From: Immundisolibacter sp.
GTDB lineage: Bacteria > Pseudomonadota > Gammaproteobacteria > Immundisolibacterales > Immundisolibacteraceae
Direction of reading: 5' to 3'
NCBI RefSeq assembly: GCF_014359565.1
Contig: NZ_JACIZD010000003.1
Span: 1 to 64,000 of the forward strand
DNA length: 64,000 nt
Positions within the stretch are counted from its first letter, which is position 1; every line of letters starts with the position of its first letter. Below are positions 1-8,274 of this stretch, piece after piece. Both the position numbers and the translations under genes were made by a program. The notes beneath the pieces were generated by a model that saw only the letters and a list, made by a program, of their open reading frames with translations, was not told the DNA's origin and ran no database searches.

Positions 1-314
1 GCGTACTCGAGATCGGAAAAGCTCGTTTGCATGACGTCTGCTCACCCCCGCTGCGGACCAGACCGCATTGTCTCAGGACCAAGGTCTCACGCCACCAAGA
101 CGTGGGAATAAATCAGCGTTTCCCTGGGCCATCGGTTGGGTGGCGAGGTGGTGATCCGGAAACCGGGGAGAGTCCCGTCGCTGGCCCATGTGACGAATCC
201 GCCGGGCTTGATTGCGCTGTATGTCTGAACTGCATAAGCAGAAAGGTCCACTTTGCTCGGTAAACTGGACAACAACATGTCATCCATATCGCGTTAGCAC
301 CCATGAGGCCATCC
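1..314. other. left-edge stretch with no assigned gene
   Basis: No gene can be supported here. A 66-codon minus-strand reading frame (287 down to 87) and a 78-codon plus-strand frame exist, but neither has a clear ribosome-binding site or a recognisable product. The base composition looks less GC-rich than the rest of the window, which would suit an accessory-region border. Confidence 0.3.
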
Positions 315-890
315 ATGTCGAAGGCTCGCCCGTCAGCACCTTCACCGCCGGCTCAGCCCACTCGAGTCGATCGCTTCTTGCGTAGGGCGAAGGACAATCG
401 CGTCGTATCTGTCTTGGTCGTGTTGGGGATCGTCGTCGGGGCGATCGGGTCATTCGCCGATTCCGCTAGAAAACTCGCCTCTTCCGTAGCAGAGATGGTG
501 GGCATCGTGCAAGGCCCATCGAGAACCGAATTGGCAGCTCAGGCGGAAGCGCGCCAAGCGGCTCAGGTCGTGGGGCGCTACTACTCAAGGGCTATAGGTC
601 AGCAGGTTCTCGACTACCGATCTCCAACACGAGAGGAGCTTCGGGCCATCGAATCCGCCCTGCAGCGGATGCTCATCGCGCTTCACGCACAGAAGCAACC
701 CGAAAAGGTCAAGCTGGCGGAGCTGGCTGTCCAAGTCGTTACCAAACTGCGGCGCGATCCCTCACGGGTGGACTATTGGCAAGTCGCCGAACTGCAGTCT
801 CAGCGCGACGAGTTGGCAAGCATCTTTCAAGCACTTGGCGTGCCCCTTGAAGCGGTAGGAGCCCCTGCATCCGACGCAAGCACGCGATGA
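315..890 (+). CDS. hypothetical protein with one N-terminal membrane segment
   Basis: I do not recognise this 191-residue protein. After a basic, proline-rich N-terminus there is one hydrophobic segment (about residues 34-50, VVSVLVVLGIVVGAIGSF), followed by an alpha-helical, charged domain. This predicts a single-pass inner-membrane protein with a cytoplasmic or periplasmic helical tail. An alternative ATG lies four codons upstream at 303; neither start has an obvious Shine-Dalgarno sequence. The gene stands alone, and its less GC-biased codon use than the genes to its right suggests possible acquisition. It is probably a real gene because the frame is long and the composition is protein-like; the function is unknown. 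Confidence 0.55.
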   Translation: MSKARPSAPSPPAQPTRVDRFLRRAKDNRVVSVLVVLGIVVGAIGSFADSARKLASSVAEMVGIVQGPSRTELAAQAEARQAAQVVGRYYSRAIGQQVLDYRSPTREELRAIESALQRMLIALHAQKQPEKVKLAELAVQVVTKLRRDPSRVDYWQVAELQSQRDELASIFQALGVPLEAVGAPASDASTR

Positions 891-1008
891 GGGCTAACTC
901 CTACATCGAGCGGACATCCAAACGTCGCTTCGTGCCTTTTGGTCCACCGCTCATGTCGAATGTTGGACGGAACAAAATAAATGAGTACCCATGAACGCAG
1001 GTGAGTCC

Positions 1009-1119
1009 GAGCAATAAGCCCAGCGCATTGCGCCGTATCGTGTTTGAGCGACGCGGATAGGGCGAAGATTCCGGTCGCGATCCGGCGGGTTACGGCTTGG
1101 CCCAAGCCGCCCCTGCGCC
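1009..1119 (+). repeat. dispersed palindromic repeat R1, copy 1
   Basis: This is one of three same-orientation copies (others at 3839-3960 and 8096-8211). Each begins with an imperfect palindrome built on GCGCAATAAGC...GCGCATTGCGCC and ends with a second GC-rich dyad around GATCCGGCGGGTTA. This copy is the most diverged at its 5' end. It sits between the 3' ends of the convergent hypothetical and antiporter genes, so it could act as a transcription terminator or be a non-autonomous mobile element. Confidence 0.75.
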
Positions 1120-1185
1120 AAGTGGTTTGACACTGCCGGCGTCGAGCGTAATTCCCCGACCCGCTCGCGCCTGCAAATCGCTCCG

Positions 1186-3012
1186 TCACTCGGCTGAGGG
1201 CTCTTCCACGCGGTGCTGACGCAGTTCCGGCGCGCGGCGCGAGGGTTCGCCCGGCCGGCGGTCGTAGACGCCGCCCTCGCCCGACACCCGCATCTCCTGC
1301 ACCACCAGCTGTGTTTCGCGATCCGGAACACCCAGGCTGCGCAGGGCGTAATCCACCAGTCCGAAGGCCAGTTCGCGCTCGCCCATGATGGCCACGCCAA
1401 CGCCCTGTCGCATCAGCTGGGCGACCTCGGCCTCGGTGTGGGTACGCACTGCGGTGTCGATGTCCGGGTTCAGGTTGCGCACCAGCTCGATGACACGTCG
1501 CGTCTGGTAGCCGACGGGCGTGGCGATCACGATCAGGCGCGCCTTGGCTGCGCCTGCTGCTTCCAGCACGCCGGGTAGGGTGGCGTTGCCGTGAACCGCC
1601 TGCGCGCCGCGCTCGCGTAGCGCCTCGATGCGCCGGCGATCCTGGTCGATCACCACAATCGGGATGCCCTGGCCTTGCAGCCCCCGTTCAACCACCCGGC
1701 CTACGCGGCCATAGCCAACAATGATCACGTGATCGGACGGACCTTCTTCGCCATCCGTGGGCAGCGTGGACAGCCGCTCTGCGCCGCGCCGTTCCAGACG
1801 CGCCAGCAGGCCGCCGCGCGTGCGGGTCCAGACGGAAATCCGGTGAAGCCCCCTGAACACCAGCGGATTGAGCGTAATCGACAGCAGCGCGCCGGCGAGG
1901 ATCAAGTCCCGACCCTGCGGCGGCAAAAGGCCGAGTGCCACGCCCAGCCCGGCCAGGATGAACGAGAACTCGCCGATCTGCGCCAGGCTTGCCGAAACGG
2001 TAAATGCCGTCGAGCCGGGATAGCCCAGCGCCATCACAATCCCGAACGCTGCCAGCGACTTGCCAAGAACAATGACCAGCACGACGGCCAGCACGGCCAG
2101 CGGCTCGCGCAGCACAATGGTCGGGTCGAACAACATGCCCACCGACACGAAAAACAGCACGGCGAAGGCATCCTGCAGCGGCAGCGAGTCGGCCGCGGCC
2201 TGATGGCTGAAGTCGCTTTCGCTGAGCACCACGCCGGCAAAAAACGCCCCCAGCGCAAACGACACGCCGAACAGCACAGCCGAACCATAGGCAATGCCCA
2301 GCGCAGTTGCGAGCACCGACAGCGTGAACAGCTCGCGCGAGCCGGTACGCGCCACGTGCGCCAGAAGCCAGGGGATCGCCCGCGTGCCAACGACCAGCAC
2401 CAGCGCCAGAAACAGCCCAAGCTTGCCCAGCGTCAGCGCCAGGACCACCCAGAGAGGATCGCCGGCGGTTGCACCGGGAACACCGCCCAACCGGCCCGCC
2501 AGTGCCGGCAGCAGCACCAGCGCCAGCACCATCGCCAAGTCTTCAACGATCAACCAGCCGACGGCGATGCGTCCGTTCGGCGAGTCGAGCACACCGTGCT
2601 CCTCCAGCGCGCGCAGCAGTACCACCGTGCTGGCGACGGACAACGCCAGGCCGAACACCAGGCCGGCACCGAAGGTCCAGCCCCACAGATGCGCCATGCC
2701 AACACCCAGCGCCGTGGCTATCGCGATCTGCCCGATCGCTCCGGGAATGGCCACCCGGCGGACGGCCAGCAGATCCTTGATCGAGAAATGCAGCCCGACC
2801 CCGAACATCAACAGGATGATGCCGATTTCTGCAAGCTCGGCAGCGAGCTTTGCGTCGGCAACGAACCCTGGCGTAAACGGCCCGACCGCGACGCCGGCCA
2901 GCAGGTAGCCGACCAGCGGCGGCAGCTTGACCTTGCTGGCAAGAAATCCACCGACAAACGCGAGCAGCAACCCCATGACGATGGTGGGGATGAGTGTGGT
3001 TTCGTGAGGCAT
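1186..3012 (-). CDS. CPA2-family cation:proton antiporter (YbaL/KefB type) with RCK domain
   Basis: A 608-residue inner-membrane antiporter that exchanges K+ or Na+ for protons. Residues 1 to about 390 are a string of hydrophobic helices typical of Na_H exchangers, beginning with the LVGYLLAGVAVGP signature. A Rossmann-type RCK/TrkA-N domain follows (DHVIIVGYGRVGR, about residue 415 on), which in this family binds NAD(H) or nucleotides and gates transport. The ATG at 3012 is chosen because a GGAG motif lies just upstream and the residues before it are arginine-rich and unlike a transporter N-terminus. YbaL of E. coli is slightly shorter. The gene appears monocistronic. Ion specificity cannot be read from the sequence. 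Confidence 0.88.
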   Translation of the reverse strand: MPHETTLIPTIVMGLLLAFVGGFLASKVKLPPLVGYLLAGVAVGPFTPGFVADAKLAAELAEIGIILLMFGVGLHFSIKDLLAVRRVAIPGAIGQIAIATALGVGMAHLWGWTFGAGLVFGLALSVASTVVLLRALEEHGVLDSPNGRIAVGWLIVEDLAMVLALVLLPALAGRLGGVPGATAGDPLWVVLALTLGKLGLFLALVLVVGTRAIPWLLAHVARTGSRELFTLSVLATALGIAYGSAVLFGVSFALGAFFAGVVLSESDFSHQAAADSLPLQDAFAVLFFVSVGMLFDPTIVLREPLAVLAVVLVIVLGKSLAAFGIVMALGYPGSTAFTVSASLAQIGEFSFILAGLGVALGLLPPQGRDLILAGALLSITLNPLVFRGLHRISVWTRTRGGLLARLERRGAERLSTLPTDGEEGPSDHVIIVGYGRVGRVVERGLQGQGIPIVVIDQDRRRIEALRERGAQAVHGNATLPGVLEAAGAAKARLIVIATPVGYQTRRVIELVRNLNPDIDTAVRTHTEAEVAQLMRQGVGVAIMGERELAFGLVDYALRSLGVPDRETQLVVQEMRVSGEGGVYDRRPGEPSRRAPELRQHRVEEPSAE

Positions 3013-3202
3013 CAATCTCCTGCTGCAATGCTGGGCGCGAGGTCCGATGATCGGGTGCGCAGCCGCTCCTTGCAGCATCGTATCTTCACTGGCACGCATG
3101 GGCCGCTGCGCCAGCACGGTGGATCGACCTTGACCACCGTGCAAGCGGCGATCGGCACCAACGCGCACAGCCACCGCCCCCCACGGCGGCAGCAGGCTGG
3201 GC

Positions 3203-3616
3203 TCAGCGGTGGTACTCGCCCGCCCGCTCCGGCTGGTAGACCACCTCCTCGATGCGCACCTTCAGCATGCCGCCGCCCGGGCTCGGCCACTCGATCTCGT
3301 CGCCCTGGGCAAGCCCCAGCAGCGCGCTGCCCACCGGAGCGAGGATGGAGATCTTCTCCCCGCTGGCGTCCACACCCTTCGGGTAGACCAGCGTAAGGCG
3401 GAACTCCTCGTTGGAGGAGGACACCCGGAAGCGGACCGTGGAGTTCATGGTGACCACGTCCGGCGGCAGGTCCTTCGGGTCCACGATCTGCGCGCGGTCG
3501 AGCTCGGCCTGCAGGGCCGCCTTGCCGGGGAAATCATCCGCCGGCAGGGACTCGAGCAGCCGGTCCAGGCGCTCGTAGTCCTGTTCCGTGACGATGATCT
3601 TGGGTTTGCTGTTCAT
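3203..3616 (-). CDS. rnk: Rnk, regulator of nucleoside diphosphate kinase (GreA/GreB-like)
   Basis: A 137-residue protein, close to the 136 residues of E. coli Rnk. The N-terminal third is a short helical segment and the C-terminal part is the GreA/GreB-type FKBP-like domain (ISILAPVGSALLGLAQGDEIEW). Family members bind RNA polymerase without cleaving the transcript as Gre factors do, and Rnk influences nucleotide pools. The start is supported by an AGGAG motif upstream. It lies between the antiporter and an R1 repeat copy and is transcribed leftward, probably alone. Confidence 0.88.
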   Translation of the reverse strand: MNSKPKIIVTEQDYERLDRLLESLPADDFPGKAALQAELDRAQIVDPKDLPPDVVTMNSTVRFRVSSSNEEFRLTLVYPKGVDASGEKISILAPVGSALLGLAQGDEIEWPSPGGGMLKVRIEEVVYQPERAGEYHR

Positions 3617-4031
3617 GTCATTACTCCTAAATCAGGCCCGTCGGACCATCCGGCGGGCGAAGCGACAGGCCCGTCCGGCCGCACGGGTGTACAGCTGTTC
3701 GCGGCGCAGCTCGCGGTGGCGAAAGCAGGTGTTGAGGTGGTCGTTCACCAGGCCTACGAACTCCCGGTAGGCCTGGCAGATGGTGGAACCCGCGAAATTG
3801 CAGCGGGGCTTCCCCGAGGTCGTGGGCCAGCCTGCGCCGGGCGCAATAGGCGCTGCGCATTGCCCCGTATTGTGTTCGATTCGAGCGGCGTGGGTCACAT
3901 GGCGACGGTTCCGATCGCGGTCCGGGGGTTATGGTTTTGCCCAACCCCGCCCTGTGCGAAATGAACAATCTGGCCGATCTGTTCGACGGCCCGCCGCAGC
4001 GGCGCTGCTGGAGCTGTTCGAGGGCTGAGGG
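3617..4031. other. intergenic stretch containing R1 repeat and a possible remnant frame
   Basis: Apart from the repeat at 3839-3960, this stretch holds an 88-codon minus-strand frame (3898 down to 3632) whose C-terminal half (AYREFVGLVNDHLNTCFRHR) looks somewhat protein-like, while its N-terminal half is read through the repeat. It may be the tail of a small gene truncated by the repeat, or chance. No promoter could be assigned with confidence. Confidence 0.3.
3839..3960 (+). repeat. dispersed palindromic repeat R1, copy 2
   Basis: This is the second copy of the repeat seen at 1009-1119 and 8096-8211, in the same orientation. The block order is the same: a GCGCAAT/ATTG palindrome, a variable linker of about 40 bp, then the GATCGCGGTCCGGGGGTTA dyad and a CCCGCCCTGTGCGA end. 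It lies downstream of the GGDEF-EAL gene and upstream of rnk. Confidence 0.78.
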
Positions 4032-7001
4032 TCAGTGGCGCGTTTGACGCAGCCGGGTGCCAGACATCTGCGGGCGGTGGACTGCGGACGCGTTCGGGTC
4101 GGCGTCGCCGTCGTGCAGGCTCATCACCAGGCCGCCGAACTGGCCGCACATGCGCTCGTGCAGCGCGTACAGTTCGGCGATGCGGCCCAGGGCCTCCTGC
4201 GAGTGGCCCTGGGTGTGCAGCCGCATGAGCTCATCGGCCAGGTCGTGCATTTGCTGGTGCAGGTCCTGGATGGCGCGAAAGGCCGGCGAGCGGTCGTACA
4301 GCTCGCGGCCCTCGCCGCCGAGCCAGGTGCCGAAGCGACCGGCGTGGGCGCTGACCGTCGGCGGCGCGGACCGCGTGCCGCGCAGCCAGGCCTCGATCGC
4401 CCGGATCCAGGCGCGGTGTTCCAGGTCGCCCATCAGCAGCGGCTGGTGGTCGCGGGCGACGCGGGTTGCCGTCTGCCAGGCCTCGGGCGGGCGCCAGCCG
4501 GCGATCCAGTCGGGTAGCTCGGCCGCCGGCATGGGCCGGGCGATGCCATAGCCTTGCCCAAACTCGCAGCCCAGCTGCAGCAGCACGGCGCCTTGGGCGA
4601 CGGTTTCCACGCCTTCGGCGACGGCGGTGCGGCCGAAACCGCGCGCCAGGGTCAGCACGCACTCCAGGATCGGCAAGTTGTCGGCGTCGTCGAGCAGGTG
4701 GCGCACGAAGCTCTGGTCGATCTTGAGCGTTTCGGCCGGCAGGTGTTTCAGGTACAGCAGCGACGAGTAGCCGGTGCCGAAGTCGTCCAGCGCAAAGTTC
4801 ACGCCGATGTCGGCGCACTCGCGCATCAGCCCGGCCACGTGCTCGAGGTCCGCCAGGGCGATGGTTTCCAGCACTTCGATTTCCAGCGCCCCGCGGCCGA
4901 GCGTCGGGTGGGCCTGCAGCGCCGCGCGCAGCCGGGCCAGGAAATCGGGCTGCTGCAGATGATCGGCGCTGACGTTGACGCTGATCGGCAGCTCGAGCCC
5001 GCTGTGGCGCCACAGCGCCGCCTGGCGCAGGGCGGCGTCGATGACCCATTCGCCGAGTTCGACCGCCAAGGGGTGGTTTTCGATCACCGGCAGGAACAGC
5101 TCCGGCGCCAGCAGGCCGCGCTGCGGGTGTTGCCAGCGAATCAGCGCTTCGACGCCGATCACCTGCCCGGTGCGCAGGTTGACCTTGGGCTGGTAGTGCA
5201 GCACGAACTGGCCGGCGGCCAGCGCCCGGCGGATTTCTTCCAGGTTCTCGTGCCGGCTGCGGGCCGCCTGGTCGTGGCTGGCGTCGTAGATGTGGCAGCG
5301 GTTCTTGCCGGCCAGCTTGGCCTGATACAGCGCCTGGTCGGCCTGCCGCACCAGTTGATCGGCGTCGATCGGCTGGTCCTGCGGGTAGAACGTGACGCCC
5401 AGGCTGGCGGACACGCGCAGCTCCCCGCCGGTGCTGGGCACCGGTTCGCTGGCGGCCGCCAGCAGGCGCTCGAGCAGTGGCGAGCAGTCCTGGCCGCTGC
5501 GCAGATCGGTCAGCACGGCGACGAATTCGTCGCCGCCGATGCGCGCCAGGGTATCGCCCTGGCGCAGCACGTCGCGCATGCGGTGGGCGACGGCGATCAG
5601 CAGGGCATCCCCCCGGTTGTGGCCGTGGCGGTCGTTGATCGCCTTGAAGCCGTCCAGATCGATATAGACCACCGCCACGCGTTCGTCGCGCCGCGTCGCC
5701 GCGGTCATGGCCTGCTGCAGCCGGTCGGCCAGCAGTGCGCGGTTCGGCAGGCCGGTCAGGGCATCGTGATAGGCGATGTGCTCGAGCTGGCGCTGCTGGG
5801 TTTTCAACTGCGTGATGTCGGTCAGGATGGCGACGTGGTGCGTGACCTCGCCGGCCTCGTTGCGCGCCACGTTCACGTTCAGCGTGGCCGCATAGCGCTC
5901 GCCGCAGGCGCGCTGGCCGCGCAGCTCGCCCAGCCAGGTGCCGTGCTGCAGCAGGCTTTTGCGCACGTCCTCGACGGTTTCGCCGCCCAGGTAGTCGAAG
6001 TGCAGCTGGTGCGTGTAGCGCCCGACCAGCTCGGTATCGTCGGGGTAGCCGAGGATGCGCGCGAAAGCCCGGTTGGCGGCCAAAATGCGGCTGTCCGGGC
6101 CGGTGATCAGCACGCCCTCGCCGGCGTGCGTGAACACGCTGGCGGCGATGTCCATCCAGCGCCGGGATTCGCGCTCGGCGGTGATGTGGCGCACCAGCAC
6201 GGCGAAGCGCTGCGGGCCGGCGCTGGTGCCGATCAGGCCCGCCGACAGCGCGAACCAGCGCTCGCCCTGCGGCGTGGGCAGCGAAAATTCGGCGTTGTGC
6301 ACCTGCCCGTGCTGGGCGGCTTCGCGCAGCGCCTGCAGTATCGTTTGCGCGGCTGCCTTGGGCAGCGCCTCGGGTATCCGTTTGCCGACCAGTTGTTCAG
6401 GCGCGATCGCGGTGGTGCGCACAGTGGGCGCCCAGCTGTCCAGGACGAGTCCGTCGGCGTCGACCTCGAAAATCGGATAGGGGGTTGCCGACAATAGAGC
6501 CCGCTGGCGGGCCAGCGCCTGCTGGAGCGCTGCTTCGCCGGCAGCCAGGCGGCGGTTGCGGGTCGCCAGCAAGGCCAGCAGGGCCGCGATGGCCATTGCG
6601 GCCACGCCGGTGATGCTCAGCATGACCCGGTGCCGGGCCGACCATTCCCGCCAGCTCAGGGTCGATGCCAGGTCGCGGGGCGGCGTGTGCAAGGTGCGGG
6701 CCAGGCTCGACACCGGCAGGTAATCGACCGGCGGGGCAAGGGTGGCTGCCAGCGCCTGCCAGTTCAGGGCGTGCAACCGGGACCACTCCAGCCCGCCCGC
6801 GCGGGCCAGAATTTCCATCAGCCGCGCCGGTGTGCGGCGAAGCGGCGCCGACAGGTACGCTGCGAGCGGGCGATGACGGGCCGCGACGACTTCGGTAGGG
6901 CGCTCGGCCCCGACGCCAACCGTGAGGCCCGGCGCCGCACGGCTGGCCCCGGTGCACAGCAGCAAGGCGATGGCGAGACGCCTAGCCGCGTGCGCGGTCA
7001 C
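4032..7001 (-). CDS. membrane PAS-PAS-GGDEF-EAL-CZB cyclic-di-GMP enzyme
   Basis: A 989-residue signalling protein that probably makes and/or degrades cyclic di-GMP. The order is: signal-like segment (1-23), short periplasmic region (24-125), membrane helix (126-147), two PAS domains (about 165-280 and 285-400), GGDEF (GGDEF at 489-493), EAL (EAL at 618-620) and a C-terminal CZB-like helical domain (about 855-965). Both catalytic motifs are intact, and an RQGD inhibitory-site motif sits five residues before GGDEF. The periplasmic region starts like a PhnD-type sensor (GLTVGVGAERPTE) but is only about 100 residues, far too short for a full binding protein. In the CZB domain the usual zinc Cys in CxFGxW appears as Gly (GRFGTW), although an HxxxH pair is kept. 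It overlaps the upstream lipoprotein gene by 4 bp. Confidence 0.9.
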   Translation of the reverse strand: MTAHAARRLAIALLLCTGASRAAPGLTVGVGAERPTEVVAARHRPLAAYLSAPLRRTPARLMEILARAGGLEWSRLHALNWQALAATLAPPVDYLPVSSLARTLHTPPRDLASTLSWREWSARHRVMLSITGVAAMAIAALLALLATRNRRLAAGEAALQQALARQRALLSATPYPIFEVDADGLVLDSWAPTVRTTAIAPEQLVGKRIPEALPKAAAQTILQALREAAQHGQVHNAEFSLPTPQGERWFALSAGLIGTSAGPQRFAVLVRHITAERESRRWMDIAASVFTHAGEGVLITGPDSRILAANRAFARILGYPDDTELVGRYTHQLHFDYLGGETVEDVRKSLLQHGTWLGELRGQRACGERYAATLNVNVARNEAGEVTHHVAILTDITQLKTQQRQLEHIAYHDALTGLPNRALLADRLQQAMTAATRRDERVAVVYIDLDGFKAINDRHGHNRGDALLIAVAHRMRDVLRQGDTLARIGGDEFVAVLTDLRSGQDCSPLLERLLAAASEPVPSTGGELRVSASLGVTFYPQDQPIDADQLVRQADQALYQAKLAGKNRCHIYDASHDQAARSRHENLEEIRRALAAGQFVLHYQPKVNLRTGQVIGVEALIRWQHPQRGLLAPELFLPVIENHPLAVELGEWVIDAALRQAALWRHSGLELPISVNVSADHLQQPDFLARLRAALQAHPTLGRGALEIEVLETIALADLEHVAGLMRECADIGVNFALDDFGTGYSSLLYLKHLPAETLKIDQSFVRHLLDDADNLPILECVLTLARGFGRTAVAEGVETVAQGAVLLQLGCEFGQGYGIARPMPAAELPDWIAGWRPPEAWQTATRVARDHQPLLMGDLEHRAWIRAIEAWLRGTRSAPPTVSAHAGRFGTWLGGEGRELYDRSPAFRAIQDLHQQMHDLADELMRLHTQGHSQEALGRIAELYALHERMCGQFGGLVMSLHDGDADPNASAVHRPQMSGTRLRQTRH

Positions 7002-7966
7002 GGTCCGCGAGCCTCCTGCAGGGGCAGGTAGTCGGCACTGAACAGGCCCTCCAGCGGGTCCGGCCGGGTCAGCATGCGGCGTTCGATCATCAGCGCGTGC
7101 AGCTGTTGCACGGCAGCGTCGAAACGCGATCCGGGCGTCAGCGCATAGCGGTTGCCGGCCAGCCAGGGTTGGACGATGCCGCCCAAGGCGCGCAGCACCT
7201 CGTCGCTGGAGATGCCGTGGTAGGAGGCGATGCGGTGCGCCGCGTCCTGATGGTTCTGCCGGATGTATTCCAGCGCCCGAAAATGCGCTGCCAGCAGTTC
7301 GCGCAGCACCGTCTTGCGTCCCGCCAGCCGGTCGCTGCGAACCGCTAGCACGTCGAAGATGGTTTCTGGCATCTGCCGGCTGTCGAACAGCTGCACAGCC
7401 CCTTCGCGCAGCAACTGCGCTGCGGTCGGCTCGTAAGTCACCACGGCATCGACCTGGGCGCTGCGCCAGGCCGCCAGTTGCGCGGGTGGACTCAGTTCCA
7501 CCAGCGTGACCGACTCGGCGGTCAGCCCGGCCCTTTGCAGCACTTCGCGCAAGACCAGACTGCCTACGGCGGTCGGTTCATAGGCGACGCGCCGGCCGGC
7601 CAGGTCGGCCAGGCGGCTTATCGGCGGGCGCGCCAGCAGCACATCCGCCCCGGCCGAGCTGTCGAACACCAGCACCACCGTCAGTGGCACTCCCTGGGCA
7701 CGGACCTGCAGAACCTCATCCAGAGTCAAGGCTGCCGCATCGATGGTGCCGGCCCGCAGGGCGGACAGGGAATTGCCGGCGCTGGTCTGCTCGCTCAGGC
7801 TGACGGCAGGCGGCAGCCAGCCGAAATCGCGCGCCAGGCGCAACGACTCGTAGCCGACCCAGGAGTGCGTGCCGACGCGCAGCGGCTGTCCAGGGTTACA
7901 GGCGGCCAGGCACAGCGACAGGCCGAGCAGGGCGAGGGCGCGCGTGAACAGGGGGAGTATTCGCAT
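6998..7966 (-). CDS. NrtA/SsuA-like periplasmic substrate-binding lipoprotein
   Basis: A 322-residue binding protein of the NMT1/THI5-like (nitrate, taurine, sulfonate) ABC-transporter type. The N-terminus is a lipoprotein signal with an LAAC lipobox (Cys at residue 23). The mature part shows the family pattern VGTHSWVGYESLRLARDFG, then AGTIDAAALTLDEVL and AVGSLVLREVLQRAGL. No permease or ATPase gene is nearby. Instead the gene overlaps the GGDEF-EAL gene by 4 bp (ATGA), so it most likely serves as a sensory ligand-binding subunit for that protein. The ATG at 7966 is chosen because it places the signal peptide at the N-terminus. The ligand is not known. Confidence 0.88.
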   Translation of the reverse strand: MRILPLFTRALALLGLSLCLAACNPGQPLRVGTHSWVGYESLRLARDFGWLPPAVSLSEQTSAGNSLSALRAGTIDAAALTLDEVLQVRAQGVPLTVVLVFDSSAGADVLLARPPISRLADLAGRRVAYEPTAVGSLVLREVLQRAGLTAESVTLVELSPPAQLAAWRSAQVDAVVTYEPTAAQLLREGAVQLFDSRQMPETIFDVLAVRSDRLAGRKTVLRELLAAHFRALEYIRQNHQDAAHRIASYHGISSDEVLRALGGIVQPWLAGNRYALTPGSRFDAAVQQLHALMIERRMLTRPDPLEGLFSADYLPLQEARGP

Positions 7967-8274
7967 CGAGGTCTGTGTTCTTGATCCGGACCTTTGTCGG
8001 CGTGTTGGCGCACGACTTGAGCCGGGTTCGGTGGGCTGTCCCGAAGCGTTGACGCACCGGCGGGGGCAAACATACCCGGCCGGCGCGCAGCCCGCGGGCG
8101 CAATAAGCGCAGCGCATTGCGCCGTTATTGTGCGTGAGCGGCACGGACATGCCGAAGGTTCCAATCGCGATCCGGCGGGTTATGGCTTCGCCCGCCCCGC
8201 CCTATGCGATCTGTCGAGCAGCCGCGCCGCCGTGTGCTGCCGGTGTGCACACGGCGGGGCCAGGTCGCGCTTCG
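7967..8274. other. intergenic stretch, promoter side of the lipoprotein/GGDEF unit
   Basis: This stretch carries R1 repeat copy 3 (8096-8211) and, nearer the lipoprotein start, about 130 bp that should hold the promoter of the lipoprotein-GGDEF/EAL operon. I could not identify a convincing promoter pair or operator. Confidence 0.4.
8096..8211 (+). repeat. dispersed palindromic repeat R1, copy 3
   Basis: This is the best-preserved copy. The 5' dyad has arms GGCGCAAT (8097-8104) and ATTGCGCC (8116-8123). The 3' part has a longer imperfect dyad between ATCGCGATCCGGCGGG and CCCGCCCTATGCGAT. It lies between the end of the BNR-repeat gene and the start region of the lipoprotein operon. Confidence 0.8.

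Noticed and set aside
3632-3898. 88-codon minus-strand frame between rnk and the GGDEF-EAL gene
   Set aside because: Half of it is read through repeat R1 and there is no family match or ribosome-binding site; at most a remnant.
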